In this document: positions 43,335-52,704 of the stretch, in pieces
Layout of the letters: every line of letters starts with the position of its first letter
Position numbering within the stretch: position 1 is the first letter of the stretch
The notes under the pieces: generated by a model
Seen by the model: only the letters and a program-made list of their open reading frames with translations
Databases searched by the model: none
What the model was told of the DNA's origin: nothing
Made by a program: the position numbers and the translations under genes
Source: UBA10329 sp964500205
GTDB taxonomy: Bacteria > Bacteroidota > Bacteroidia > UBA10329
Length of the DNA: 64,000 bases
Direction of reading: 5' to 3'
NCBI GenBank assembly: GCA_964500205.1
Contig: CAZCNS010000009.1
Coordinates: forward strand, 62,001 to 126,000

Positions 43335-44267
43335 ATGACGAACAGCTTCGAATCCTACGAATGCCGCAACTGCGGCACTACTTTCGAGGGAGAGTACTGT
43401 CCAAGTTGTGGACAGTCAACTACTGAGTACGACCGACCGTTCGTTTTCCTGCTGTCCGATTTCGCCAGCGGGGTGTTCTCTTTCGATGCAAGACTTTGGA
43501 AGTCTCTTGTGGCCCTGTTAACGCGGCCGGGTGGCATGGAGACGGATTACACGGAAGGCAGACGTGCGCGATATGTCCCGCCTTTCAGGCTGTACCTGTT
43601 CGTCAGCTTCTTCTTTTTTCTCCTGCTGACCACCGTCACCAACAGAATGCTGGAGGAGAACAGAAGCTATTTCTCCTCTCTTTCCATTGGGGAAAAGGAT
43701 GGTGAGGCGTTCATCCGACTGCCTGGCAGCAATGACGAAGAGGAATACCAGAAACAGGTCTTACCCGAACTCATCGCAGACCCCGAGACCACGGTGCTAA
43801 GGCCAGACACCACCGAAAGTGGCGTCAGTGTTCATTTCGATAACAGCGATGAGGTCAAGGTGCGTGACATTCTCGCGAATCCGGAGAAATATGCAGGGCG
43901 TTTTTTCCGCTATTTCACTTGGTCGCTGTTCCTGCTCATGCCGCTCTATGGTTCGCTGCTCTGGCTGTTCTTCAGAGGGAAGAGACCTTTCTACCTCCCG
44001 CATTTCCTCCTTTCAATGAATCAGCATCTCATCGCTTTTGTGATATTCAATTTGATGTTGCTGCCGCAATTGCTATGGCCCCTGCGGGAAATGGGGTGGG
44101 AGGGATACCTCAATCTCGCCATTCCCGTCTACCATTACGTGGGAGCTAAACGACTCTACGGACGGGGCTGGCGGGCCACGTTCATCCGTTTGCTGGGCGT
44201 TCAGATAATCTACATGCTTGGCTTGCTGTTCGCTGTGGCGGTAGTTGCTTACTTTGCGTTGGTCTGA
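43335..44267 (+). CDS. DUF3667 membrane protein with zinc ribbon
   Basis: A 310-residue protein started at the ATG at 43335, because the zinc ribbon (CRNCG...CPSCGQ, about 9-29) then lies at the N-terminus; the open frame runs 32 codons further up without family features. A conserved block (LLTRPGGMETDYTEGRRARY, then VPPFRLYLFVSFFFFLL) is followed by four to five membrane helices. This matches DUF3667, a Bacteroidota family of unknown function. It stands alone after the ftsZ terminator. Confidence 0.8.
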   Translation: MTNSFESYECRNCGTTFEGEYCPSCGQSTTEYDRPFVFLLSDFASGVFSFDARLWKSLVALLTRPGGMETDYTEGRRARYVPPFRLYLFVSFFFFLLLTTVTNRMLEENRSYFSSLSIGEKDGEAFIRLPGSNDEEEYQKQVLPELIADPETTVLRPDTTESGVSVHFDNSDEVKVRDILANPEKYAGRFFRYFTWSLFLLMPLYGSLLWLFFRGKRPFYLPHFLLSMNQHLIAFVIFNLMLLPQLLWPLREMGWEGYLNLAIPVYHYVGAKRLYGRGWRATFIRLLGVQIIYMLGLLFAVAVVAYFALV

Positions 44268-44282
44268 AAAGCTTTTGATCTC

Positions 44283-45377
44283 GTGCCCGTTTTGACCTAC
44301 CGTAGATGGATCTACCTGATCTCAGCCCTGCTTATGCTCGCATTGGCGTGGTATTTCAAGGTGATCATCGCTTACGTGCTCATATCGGGAATCCTTTCAC
44401 TCATTGGGCAGCCGGTTAATGAATTCCTGAGCAGGGTGGAGATCAAGGGGATGCGGGTGCCATCTGCATTGGGTGCTGTGATCACGCTGCTGTCGATCAT
44501 TGGTGTCGTTGCAGGTGCGGTAGCGTTGTTCATTCCCATGGTGGCGAGTGAGGCCCGAAGGTTATCGGCCATTAGCCCCGATGACGTTATCGCTGGAATC
44601 GAGGCCCCAGTGGCCCGGGCGCAGGAACTGGTCAACCGTTTCACCATCGGCAGCAACCCGGTCAATGTTGAGACCGTACTCAAGCAGCAGCTCACCGGGC
44701 TTTTTGACGTGAACGCCATTACGAATAGCCTGAATTATGCTGTCGGTGTCACAGGAGATGTGTTCATCGGGGTCTTTGCTGTACTTTTCATCACGTTTTT
44801 CTTTCTCAAGGACAGGCATCTGTTCCGTACCATGCTCATGCTTCCGTGCCCTACTGAGCACGAGGATGCTTTCGCTCGCGTGCTAAGCAAGAGCAAGGAG
44901 CTGCTGACGCGCTATTTCATCGGCATTCTTATCGAAATGTCCATTGTGATGACGGTTATCGCAATCGGCATGAGTGCGCTCGGTGTGCGCAATGCAATAC
45001 TCATCGGCTTTGTGGGCGGGCTGTTCAACGTGATCCCTTACCTCGGCCCTATGATCGGAGCAGCGCTCGGTATGTCTATCGGCATTGCCACCAACAGTGA
45101 TGGACTTATGGTTGCAGGCCTTTTTGCTCTTCTGGGCAAGATGGCCATCGTCTATGCCTGCGCTCAGTTGCTTGACAACATCGTGCTGCAGCCAATGATA
45201 TATTCTCAGAGCGTGAAGGCCCACCCATTGGAGATCTTTCTCATCATCATAATGGCTGGCAACGTGGCTGGCGTACTTGGTATGATCGTGGCCATACCTA
45301 CCTACAGCATCTTACGTGTGTTCGCTGGCGAGTTCCTAGTGCAGTTCAAGTTGTTCCGGGGGCTGAGTTTCACGTAG
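44283..45377 (+). CDS. AI-2E family transporter
   Basis: A 364-residue inner-membrane protein with eight or so helices in the AI-2E/PerM/YdiK pattern: an N-terminal hydrophobic pair, a soluble stretch (about 90-150), and the conserved VGGLFNVIPYLGPMIGA motif near 243 followed by NIVLQPMIYSQSVKAHPLEI. Members export small molecules or ions; the autoinducer name is historical and the substrate here is not known. The start is a GTG, 15 bases after the DUF3667 gene, so the two are probably one transcript. Confidence 0.88.
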   Translation: MPVLTYRRWIYLISALLMLALAWYFKVIIAYVLISGILSLIGQPVNEFLSRVEIKGMRVPSALGAVITLLSIIGVVAGAVALFIPMVASEARRLSAISPDDVIAGIEAPVARAQELVNRFTIGSNPVNVETVLKQQLTGLFDVNAITNSLNYAVGVTGDVFIGVFAVLFITFFFLKDRHLFRTMLMLPCPTEHEDAFARVLSKSKELLTRYFIGILIEMSIVMTVIAIGMSALGVRNAILIGFVGGLFNVIPYLGPMIGAALGMSIGIATNSDGLMVAGLFALLGKMAIVYACAQLLDNIVLQPMIYSQSVKAHPLEIFLIIIMAGNVAGVLGMIVAIPTYSILRVFAGEFLVQFKLFRGLSFT

Positions 45378-45517
45378 TGGGTCATTGCCATCCAAGGGCG
45401 TTCATTTGGGACGAATAGTTGGGTTTCTGTTGATAACTCCCCGTCTACAGGGAGTTTCTCTGCCTGCTCGCCCGTAGCTTGATAGGTATCTTCGCGAGAC
45501 TTAACAAAAAGCTACAA

Positions 45518-47485
45518 ATGGCAGACATAGAAGAGCAAAAGGTGGCCGGGGGCAAGGCTTATTCCGCAGACAGCATTCAGGCCCTTGAGGGCATGGAGCA
45601 TGTGCGGATGCGGCCGTCCATGTATATCGGTGATGTACATGTGAGGGGTCTTCATCACTTGGTCTACGAGGTGGTGGACAACTCTATTGACGAAGCGTTG
45701 GCCGGCCATTGCGACACCATAGATGTGGTGATCAACGAGCAGAACGGTATCTGGGTAAAGGACAACGGCCGAGGCATACCAGTGGACATGCACAAGAAGG
45801 AGGGCGTGTCAGCACTTCAGGTGGTGATGACCAAGATCGGGGCGGGTGGCAAATTCGACAAGGACAGCTACAAGGTCTCGGGTGGTCTGCACGGTGTTGG
45901 CGTGTCATGTGTGAACGCGCTGTCCGTGAGCCTCAAAGCCACTGTACACCGTGATGGAAAGCAATACGAGCAGGAGTACGAGCGCGGAAAACCCCTCTAT
46001 GCTGTGCGCGAGGTCGGAGCGTCCGACTACCGGGGCACTGAGGTAGCATTCCAACCCGACCCGCAGATATTCCAGATCCTTGAGTACAACTACGAGACCC
46101 TCGCCACCCGGATGCGTGAGCTGGCGTTCCTCAACAAGGGAATCACGATCAAGTTGACCGACCTGCGTCAAAAGGATGAGGAGGGCAATCCTTTCAGTGA
46201 GATCTTCCACTCGGAAGAGGGCCTGAAAGAATTTGTCAAGTTCCTCGATGGTACACGCGAGCCGCTTATCAGCGATGTCATCAGCTTCGAGGGAGAAAAG
46301 GCCGGTGTACCAGTGGAGGTGGCCATGGTTTACAACAGCACCTTCACGGAGAACATTCACAGCTATGTCAACAACATCAACACCCACGAGGGAGGTACGC
46401 ATCTCGCAGGCTTCCGCAGAGGACTCACCACCACCCTGAAGAAGTACGCGGAGCAGAGCGGCATGCTCGACAAGCTCAAGTTCGAGATCTCGGGTGATGA
46501 CTTCCGCGAAGGTCTTACAGCTGTGGTTTCTGTGAAGGTAGCCGAGCCGCAGTTCCAAGGTCAGACCAAGACCAAGCTGGGGAACAATGAGGTGACGGCC
46601 GCAGTGAGTCAGGCTGTAAGTGAGATGCTCGAGAACTATCTGGAGGAGCACCCTGCCGATGCCCGCACCATTGTGCAGAAGGTCATTCTTGCTGCCACCG
46701 CGCGCCATGCAGCACGCAAGGCCAGGGAGATGGTGCAGCGCAAGAACGTACTCACCGGTACCGGTCTGCCCGGCAAGTTGAGCGACTGCTCTGACCGCGA
46801 CCCGCACAACTGCGAGCTCTTCCTTGTCGAGGGTGACTCGGCAGGCGGAACGGCCAAGCAGGGCCGCGACCGTATGTTTCAGGCCATCCTGCCGTTGCGA
46901 GGCAAAATCCTCAACGTGGAGAAGGCCATGCAGCACAAGGCGTTTGAGAACGAGGAGATCAAGAACATGTACACCGCCTTGGGCGTGTCCATCGGTACCG
47001 AGGAGGACCAGCGGGCACTCAACATGGAGAAGCTGCGCTACCACAAGGTCATTATCATGTGTGACGCGGACGTGGACGGCAGTCACATCGCCACACTGAT
47101 TCTCACCTTCTTTTTCCGGTATATGCGCGAGCTCGTTGAAGAAGGACACCTGTACATTGCAGCACCCCCTCTTTATCTGGTGAAGAAAGGCTCCAAACAG
47201 CGTTACTGCTGGAACGATAAGGAGCGCGATACCGCAGTGGAGGAGTTGAAGGGAGCCGGAACGGAAAGTTCTGTCGGCATTCAACGATACAAGGGTCTCG
47301 GTGAGATGAACGCGGAGCAGCTTTGGGAAACGACCATGGACCCCAATTCACGCACCCTTCGCAAAGTGACCATCGACAACGCTGCCGAGGCCGACCGCAT
47401 CTTCTCCATGCTCATGGGCGATGACGTTCCGCCTCGCAGGGAGTTCATCGAGAAGAACGCCAAGTATGCGAAGATCGATGCCTGA
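45518..47485 (+). CDS. gyrB: DNA gyrase subunit B
   Basis: ATPase subunit of gyrase, 655 residues from the ATG at 45518; the open frame begins 13 codons earlier without family sequence. GHKL ATPase: VVDNSIDEAL, DNGRGIPVDMH and GGLHGVGVSCVNALS. TOPRIM part: LVEGDSAGGTAKQGRD, PLRGKILNVEKA and IIMCDADVDGSHI. C-terminal QRYKGLGEMNAEQLWETTMD is the usual end. It lacks the extra insert seen in enterobacterial GyrB, as normal for the phylum. An imperfect -7 element (TATCTTCG, 45487-45494) lies about 24 bases upstream. Confidence 0.97.
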   Translation: MADIEEQKVAGGKAYSADSIQALEGMEHVRMRPSMYIGDVHVRGLHHLVYEVVDNSIDEALAGHCDTIDVVINEQNGIWVKDNGRGIPVDMHKKEGVSALQVVMTKIGAGGKFDKDSYKVSGGLHGVGVSCVNALSVSLKATVHRDGKQYEQEYERGKPLYAVREVGASDYRGTEVAFQPDPQIFQILEYNYETLATRMRELAFLNKGITIKLTDLRQKDEEGNPFSEIFHSEEGLKEFVKFLDGTREPLISDVISFEGEKAGVPVEVAMVYNSTFTENIHSYVNNINTHEGGTHLAGFRRGLTTTLKKYAEQSGMLDKLKFEISGDDFREGLTAVVSVKVAEPQFQGQTKTKLGNNEVTAAVSQAVSEMLENYLEEHPADARTIVQKVILAATARHAARKAREMVQRKNVLTGTGLPGKLSDCSDRDPHNCELFLVEGDSAGGTAKQGRDRMFQAILPLRGKILNVEKAMQHKAFENEEIKNMYTALGVSIGTEEDQRALNMEKLRYHKVIIMCDADVDGSHIATLILTFFFRYMRELVEEGHLYIAAPPLYLVKKGSKQRYCWNDKERDTAVEELKGAGTESSVGIQRYKGLGEMNAEQLWETTMDPNSRTLRKVTIDNAAEADRIFSMLMGDDVPPRREFIEKNAKYAKIDA

Positions 47486-47507
47486 TATCAGGTAAATGGT
47501 ATCAACG

Positions 47508-47541
47508 AAAAAGGCCCCGACCAGTGACGGTCGGGGCCTTT
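47508..47541. terminator. Bidirectional terminator between gyrB and the cold-shock gene
   Basis: AAAGGCCCCGACC pairs with GGTCGGGGCCTTT around AGTGAC. The plus strand has a short T-run and the minus strand a run of five T residues, so it serves both gyrB and the convergent csp gene. Confidence 0.92.
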
Positions 47542-47566
47542 CGCTTGATGCAATGTATGTACGAAC

Positions 47567-47758
47567 TCAGATGCGTTTCACATTCACGGCATTCAGACCT
47601 TTGCGGCCTTCCTGAAGCTCAAAGCTTACAGAGTCATTCTCGCGAATCTCGTCAACCAGACCGGTGACGTGTACGAAGTACTCCTGATTTGAACTTGAAT
47701 CTACAATGAAGCCATAACCTTTGGACTCATTGAAGAATTTTACTGTACCTTCTTTCAT
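47567..47758 (-). CDS. Cold-shock-domain protein
   Basis: A 63-residue single-domain RNA/DNA-binding protein. RNP1 KGYGFIVD and RNP2-like EYFVHVTGL are both present after the usual MKEGTVKFFNESKG start at 47758. The frame is open for another 31 codons upstream, but that part is AT-rich leader DNA. It probably melts structured RNA. The leader carries a near -7 element (TACTTTCG on the minus strand, around 47791). Confidence 0.95.
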   Translation of the reverse strand: MKEGTVKFFNESKGYGFIVDSSSNQEYFVHVTGLVDEIRENDSVSFELQEGRKGLNAVNVKRI

Positions 47759-47855
47759 TAGGTGATTAGATTGATTAGAACTGCTGCGAAAGTACTCTTT
47801 TTGTACTTGGCTATACAGACGAGTGAAAAATTCTTTGGGCCAAGCGGCCAAAGCC

Positions 47856-49331
47856 TCACTTCCACATCATTTCTGCGGGCTTTGCCACAGCCGTTCTCCG
47901 CATGAACTCAAAGGTATGCCCCGGCCAAAGTGATGTGTTCTTGCCATCTTCGGTCTGATACCAACTCACACAGCCACTGTTCCAGACTGTGCCTTCCAAA
48001 CGTTGCTGTATCTCCACGTTGTAAGCATCCTGAACATCAGGCAGTACCTCGACCGATCGTTTACCTCGCCTGTCCATCTCGCGGATACACGAAAGGATAA
48101 GATTCACCTGTGCTTCCATCATCAGAATCATGGAAGAATGGCCAAGACCGGTGTTGGGCCCAATGATCAGGAACATGTTGGGAAAACCTTTGACCAACGT
48201 GCCGAGATATGCCTCAGGGCCAGTTTTCCACTCCTCGTTGAGGCAGCGTCCATCCCGACCTTTTACCTTAAAAGCCTGCGGAAAATCAGCAGCCTCAAAT
48301 CCCGTGGCCAGGATCAGCGTATCCACATCCGTCCGAGTGCCGTCCTTGCTGATGATGCAATTGCCGTCTATGCGGTCTATGCCATTGGTGTGAAGATGCA
48401 CGTTGGGCCTCAGAAAGGTGGGGTAATAGTTGTTGGACGGCAGGATCCGCTTGCAGCCTATCGTGTAATCTGGCGTGAGTTTCGCTTTCAATTCAGCGGA
48501 AAGCCCTGCCTTGCTCATGTGTCGCAAGGCCATCGCGCGGATGAATCTTGTAAGTGACGGATGCTTCACCAGCGCGATCACTGTCAACTCATTCAGCCAG
48601 TAGAAGAAATTGCGATATAGTTTTTGTGTGAATGGAAGCGAGCGGAACAAGCGTTGCTCCCACAACTTCATGGGGCGGTCTGGTTTCCTTAGTACCCAGG
48701 CCGCAGTGCGCTGGTAAAGGTGCAGTTCACCGACTTTCTCTGCGATGTTAGGCACTATCTGAATCGCACTGGCCCCCGTTCCGACCACCGCCACGCGTTT
48801 GCCGCTCAGGTCGTGGTCGTGTCTCCAGTGCATGGAGTGGAACGCGGTGCCGGTGAAATCCTTCAGCCCGCTGATGTCCGGCATCACAGCCCTGTTCAAC
48901 GGACCCATGCCGTTGATCCATATCTGCGCGGTGATATCCTCGCGGTCTTTCAGATGGATGCGCCACTGCGCAGCGGCCTCATTGAAAGTTCCTCCGGTCA
49001 CGTCATGGTTCAGGCGGATGAAAGGACGCAGGCCATACTTCTCCACACAATGGAGCGTATAGGTAAGGATCTCATCTTGGGTCGCGAACATGCGGCTCCA
49101 GTCCGGATTGGGCTCGAAGGAGTAGGAGTAGAGATGCGACACCACATCGCATGCTGCACCTGGATACGTATTGTCACGCCAAGTGCCACCGATGCTCCCG
49201 GATTTCTCAAGGATGATGAAATCCTTGATTCCGGATTTCAAAAGTCTGATTCCCATGCAAATGCCTGCGAATCCGGTGCCGATCACAGCTATTCGCACAT
49301 CATTGACCTGCTTTGTGGTGTCATCTCCCAT
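47856..49331 (-). CDS. Flavin-containing monooxygenase (Baeyer-Villiger type)
   Basis: A 491-residue FAD/NADPH monooxygenase. FAD loop VIGTGFAGICMGIRL near residue 15, a second dinucleotide loop AVVGTGASAIQIVPNIA near 190, and the Baeyer-Villiger fingerprint FTGTAFHSMHW near 170. LATGFEAADFP supports the family. These enzymes insert oxygen into ketones or oxidise N or S atoms; the substrate here cannot be told. It lies between the csp gene and a thioredoxin-like gene on the same strand, with no clear functional link to either. Confidence 0.9.
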   Translation of the reverse strand: MGDDTTKQVNDVRIAVIGTGFAGICMGIRLLKSGIKDFIILEKSGSIGGTWRDNTYPGAACDVVSHLYSYSFEPNPDWSRMFATQDEILTYTLHCVEKYGLRPFIRLNHDVTGGTFNEAAAQWRIHLKDREDITAQIWINGMGPLNRAVMPDISGLKDFTGTAFHSMHWRHDHDLSGKRVAVVGTGASAIQIVPNIAEKVGELHLYQRTAAWVLRKPDRPMKLWEQRLFRSLPFTQKLYRNFFYWLNELTVIALVKHPSLTRFIRAMALRHMSKAGLSAELKAKLTPDYTIGCKRILPSNNYYPTFLRPNVHLHTNGIDRIDGNCIISKDGTRTDVDTLILATGFEAADFPQAFKVKGRDGRCLNEEWKTGPEAYLGTLVKGFPNMFLIIGPNTGLGHSSMILMMEAQVNLILSCIREMDRRGKRSVEVLPDVQDAYNVEIQQRLEGTVWNSGCVSWYQTEDGKNTSLWPGHTFEFMRRTAVAKPAEMMWK

Positions 49332-49358
49332 TCAGGGCGAATGTAGCCACAATAGGGT

Positions 49359-49964
49359 TCAATGTCCGAAGCAACCTGCGACTTTCAGGACTTCTTCCAT
49401 TTCTTTCTGGAGAAAGGCTCCCTTGTCCTGCGCGTACCATTTCTGTACCACTTTGGCGAACTCTGAGTAGGGCATCCCACCCGTGCGCTTGTTCTCCATC
49501 ACCATGTCCTGCACCTCCTTGGGCCGAGGTCCCCAGGTGCCGATCACGTTCATGTCGGCATCCATGATGATGAGCTTGGGAATGGCGCGGCCACCGTTGG
49601 TCAGGAAGCTGTCCATGATGTCCAGGTGTTCATCACGGAGCAGGAGCCTCAGCTCGATGCTTGGTGCCAATTCGGCCATCTTGGCCAGGATGGGGACATT
49701 CTGCGCAGCATCACCGCACCATGCCTCGGTGAGCAATGCCCAGCGTACGGGACAGGTCATGTTGCTCAGTTTCTGTGCCAATTCCTCACTGATGGAAATG
49801 GTCTTGTTGAGGCGATTCATGCGGTGAAGGTTCAGCTTGGTGTATTCCACCATGGCCTCTGACTGGTCCGATCCGGTGGTCCTACCGTCATTCACCAGCT
49901 GCTCCGTTAACTCAAAATACTGATTGTAGGTCAGTCCCTTATCGAAGGTGCTTTTGTCGATCAT
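49359..49964 (-). CDS. Thioredoxin-fold protein with a single active-site cysteine
   Basis: A 201-residue thioredoxin-like protein of the Bacteroidota group that starts DKSTFDKGLTYNQYFELTEQ. The active site reads LTEAWCGDAAQNVP: only the first Cys is kept and the second is Ala, so it cannot form the normal disulfide. IPKLIIMDADMNVIGTWGPRP supplies the cis-Pro region. It may act with glutathione-like thiols or as a structural relative. No signal peptide is seen. Confidence 0.85.
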   Translation of the reverse strand: MIDKSTFDKGLTYNQYFELTEQLVNDGRTTGSDQSEAMVEYTKLNLHRMNRLNKTISISEELAQKLSNMTCPVRWALLTEAWCGDAAQNVPILAKMAELAPSIELRLLLRDEHLDIMDSFLTNGGRAIPKLIIMDADMNVIGTWGPRPKEVQDMVMENKRTGGMPYSEFAKVVQKWYAQDKGAFLQKEMEEVLKVAGCFGH

Positions 49965-50046
49965 GCGTCCTTATGTTTTTGGCGGGCGAAGTTGCCAAGG
50001 TGGTCAGGATAAGCACGTGACGCAGGTCATCGACCTGATAGAAAGA

Positions 50047-51507
50047 TCAGTTTTCCTGCCGCTCGTAGGCTCCGAGGTCGGGTCCGCTGCTGCCGGGCGC
50101 GGGGCGGAAATTCCCGAGGATGTCCGTGCTTAGCACCCCGGGGTCGAAATTGGTGATGCTCATGTAGCCCGCATCCTTGGCAGGCGATAGCGTGTCGAGC
50201 TGGAAATCGTTCTCGATAGGCATTTTGAAATTCGGGCTCTGATTGAGGATGATGTCCACGAAACGCTGCGTGTCCGATACATCTACGTCTTCGGGCTTCA
50301 CGCGCAGCAGGCAACGTTCCATCTTGAATTCGAAAGCCGTGGACGGGTGCTCGTCCAGCCGCAGCTCGTTGAGGTTGTTGCCTGAGATGATACAATTACC
50401 GAAATAAGCGTCCAGCGGTTCGAAGAAGGGCATGCCCGGCACATCGAACCAGTTGCTCACCAGCAAAGCCGGGGTCTGGCGATTGCCAAGGAACCAGTGG
50501 TTGCCGAAGGTGCAGTGGCGAAACTCGTAGTCACCGCCCGTGGTCAGCCCTGCCGACACCTGCCCACTGTTGCCGAACACAGTGTTGAACGCCCGCACCG
50601 AACCGTTATACGCCAGCAGCCCAGCGCCTGCCATGTTCTCCAGCACAGTATTTCTGATAATGAGTTTGGGCTTGTCGTATTGCTCCTCGGTGAGCGGCCC
50701 CATCAGGATGCCCACGTTGGCGTTCTTGATAAGGGCGTGGTCGATGGTGGTCTCGCTGCCACGGAAGAGCCATAGCCCTGCCCACTCGCCCGCCTGGTCG
50801 CGATAGAACTCATCGAGGCGGTCGCTGGCGAACACCACCTCACTCTCCAACTGCCCGTTGACAGACAGCACACCGCCATCGAACACCAGCAGGCCGCTAT
50901 TCTTGTGACTGTAAATCCTCGTGCCCGCCTCGATGTCGAGACGGCAGCCTTCGTCCACCACCGCGTAGCCGTATAGGACGATAGGCTTGGCGGATGTCCA
51001 CACCACGTTGCAGTCAATGATTGACACAGGGCCGAAAGGCTGAATGACCTGTGTCGGATACTGAAAGATGGCATCCCACCCGCAGGCCGCCAGGTGCACG
51101 AACTGCTCTGCACCGTCCGTCACAAATCGAATGCTGTCCATCACCATGATGGGGTCGTTCTGATTGTTAGGGTCGAGGGTCACGTCCACGAACACGAAGA
51201 TGCTGTCGCCCCCACGGATCTTCACATTGCTGAATGACGACCCAGGGTCTCCGTTCACATTGAGACGGTACTTGCTCTGCTGCCCGCCCATGAGCACGAT
51301 ACTGCTGATGGTCACCTCATCGCGCTGAGGATTATAGACTTTGAACTGACGGGTGACCGAGCCGATGGTGGTGAACACCGTGTCGAAGATCACCGTGTCG
51401 CGGCTGAAGGTGAGCGACCCGCTGCCGGGCAGCACATCGTCCGCACATCCATTGGACAGAAGGTACAGCAGCCCCAGAATGGGCCAAGAACGCAGCAGTT
51501 GGCGCAT
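50047..51507 (-). CDS. Conserved Bacteroidota lipoprotein with beta-helix-like repeats
   Basis: A 486-residue lipoprotein with lipobox LLSNGC (Cys at about residue 21). The first part resembles an immunoglobulin-like export domain (SLTFSRDTVIFDTVFTTIGS), while the rest has right-handed beta-helix features (GLWLFRGSETTIDHALIKNA, LIIRNTVLENMAGAGLLAYN). It ends in GPDLGAYERQ, a motif often seen at the close of beta-helix surface proteins. It is probably held at the outer membrane. No enzymatic role is visible. Confidence 0.82.
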   Translation of the reverse strand: MRQLLRSWPILGLLYLLSNGCADDVLPGSGSLTFSRDTVIFDTVFTTIGSVTRQFKVYNPQRDEVTISSIVLMGGQQSKYRLNVNGDPGSSFSNVKIRGGDSIFVFVDVTLDPNNQNDPIMVMDSIRFVTDGAEQFVHLAACGWDAIFQYPTQVIQPFGPVSIIDCNVVWTSAKPIVLYGYAVVDEGCRLDIEAGTRIYSHKNSGLLVFDGGVLSVNGQLESEVVFASDRLDEFYRDQAGEWAGLWLFRGSETTIDHALIKNANVGILMGPLTEEQYDKPKLIIRNTVLENMAGAGLLAYNGSVRAFNTVFGNSGQVSAGLTTGGDYEFRHCTFGNHWFLGNRQTPALLVSNWFDVPGMPFFEPLDAYFGNCIISGNNLNELRLDEHPSTAFEFKMERCLLRVKPEDVDVSDTQRFVDIILNQSPNFKMPIENDFQLDTLSPAKDAGYMSITNFDPGVLSTDILGNFRPAPGSSGPDLGAYERQEN

Positions 51508-51580
51508 GGGTCAAAATTAGCCATGCAACAACGGCCCGAAGGGCAACTTATTGCCTTCGTTTCAAAAGTTGCTTTCATGG

Positions 51581-51610
51581 TTGCGTGCTTCATTTGAAAA
51601 AGTATCTTTG
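51581..51610 (+). promoter_or_regulatory. Promoter of the bL31 gene
   Basis: TTG (51581-51583), 19 bases, then TATCTTTG (51603-51610), an exact fit to the Bacteroidota -33/-7 pattern. It leaves a leader of about 25 bases before the start codon at 51641. Confidence 0.75.
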
Positions 51611-51640
51611 CAGCCCATTTTTCCAGAAGAACTTTAAGCG

Positions 51641-51916
51641 ATGAAAGACGGTATCCACCCTGAGAACTACAGATTGGTCGTGTTCAAGGACATGTCCAAC
51701 GAGGAGACATTCATCACCCGCTCCTGCGTGAACACCAAGGACACCATTGAATTGGAAGGTCAGGAGTATCCGCTCGTGAAACTCGAGATCAGCAGCGCAT
51801 CTCATCCTTTCTACACAGGTAAGATGAAACTTGTCGATACTGCGGGCCGCGTGGACAAGTTCCGCAGCCGCTTTGCCAATCACCGCGCATCCCAGCGCTC
51901 GGCAGACGAGAACTGA
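51641..51916 (+). CDS. rpmE2: Ribosomal protein bL31, type B
   Basis: A 91-residue large-subunit protein beginning KDGIHPENYRLVVFKDMS. The zinc-binding CxxC pairs of type A are absent, which defines type B (zinc-independent). SSASHPFYTGKMKLVDTAGR and a basic FRSRFANHR tail are conserved. It has its own promoter and terminator. In many bacteria this form replaces the zinc-bound one under zinc shortage; the nearby ZIP transporter makes that worth noting, but no Zur site was identified. Confidence 0.96.
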   Translation: MKDGIHPENYRLVVFKDMSNEETFITRSCVNTKDTIELEGQEYPLVKLEISSASHPFYTGKMKLVDTAGRVDKFRSRFANHRASQRSADEN

Positions 51917-51937
51917 TAGCGGTCTCTGCTCATCAGG

Positions 51938-51970
51938 AGCCCCGGTCGTATCAACGGCCGGGGTTCTTTT
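51938..51970 (+). terminator. Intrinsic terminator after the bL31 gene
   Basis: AGCCCCGGTCG pairs with CGGCCGGGGTT (two G-T pairs) around TATCAA, followed by CTTTT. It is shared space with the 3' end of the convergent ZIP gene. Confidence 0.88.
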
Positions 51971-51993
51971 GTTTGGTCGGAATGGAAGGGTGG

Positions 51994-52704
51994 TCAGACG
52001 ATGGTCACCGACAAGTAAGCCAGTCCGAACCCAGAGACGATCGCCAACATTTTGCCGAGATTGAACCGGTGGCTGCGATCGGCCTCGTAGATGATGGTGG
52101 TGGCAATATGCAGGAACATGCCCACCACCATGGCCATTACGATGCCGAAGTAGCCAGCCGTATCGTCAAAACGGTGCTCTACGATACCAGAGATCACACC
52201 GCCCAATGGCGACATGCAGGCAAATGCCAAGATGAAGCCAACGGCCTTTGCTGTATTCACCCCGCTGTTGCGAAGTATGGTGCCCAGAATGAACGCTTCC
52301 GGCAACTTGTGAATGATGACACCCAGTAGCAGCGCGTCTTCCCCGTGGCCGTGGTCGTGACCATGACCGAAGGGCATTCCCTCGAGCAATGAGTGCAGCG
52401 CAAGACCGATGAACAGGGCCAGCGGTAGTTGTCTGCTATCAATGTCATGCGCATGTCCGTGCTCCACCCCTTTGGTGAGCACCTCGAGCAGTACCTGAAA
52501 CATGAACCCCAAAATGATGAAAGACCCGGTGTGGATACCGATGCTCGCGTAGGACGATGGCAGGATGTGAAAGAACGACAGTCCGAGAATGTAAGCACCG
52601 CTGAATGCCAGCATCATGGTGAACTGCTTGTGGTCCACATGAATGCGCCAAGCTGCGAGACCCGCAATAAGCGGTAGCGAGAAGAGGAGCAACAGGTCTG
52701 TCAT
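51994..52704 (-). CDS. ZIP-family metal transporter
   Basis: A 236-residue inner-membrane protein with about eight helices. Helix 4 and 5 carry the metal site: ALHSLLEGMPFGHGHDHGHG and IIHKLPEAFILG; an acidic and His-rich loop lies between. It should bring Zn2+ or a related divalent ion into the cytoplasm. Its stop and the following methyltransferase stop/start overlap by four bases (52701-52704), so translation is coupled with that upstream gene. No regulator site was recognised. Confidence 0.9.
   Translation of the reverse strand: MTDLLLLFSLPLIAGLAAWRIHVDHKQFTMMLAFSGAYILGLSFFHILPSSYASIGIHTGSFIILGFMFQVLLEVLTKGVEHGHAHDIDSRQLPLALFIGLALHSLLEGMPFGHGHDHGHGEDALLLGVIIHKLPEAFILGTILRNSGVNTAKAVGFILAFACMSPLGGVISGIVEHRFDDTAGYFGIVMAMVVGMFLHIATTIIYEADRSHRFNLGKMLAIVSGFGLAYLSVTIV

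Noticed and set aside
45905..47284. A 459-codon open frame on the minus strand opposite gyrB
   Set aside because: It mirrors the gyrB codons, has no recognisable domain, and gyrB is beyond doubt; high-GC third positions often leave the opposite strand open.
51581..52704. Zur-controlled zinc regulon linking bL31 type B and the ZIP gene
   Set aside because: The genes are convergent and have separate control regions, and no Zur-like palindrome was seen.
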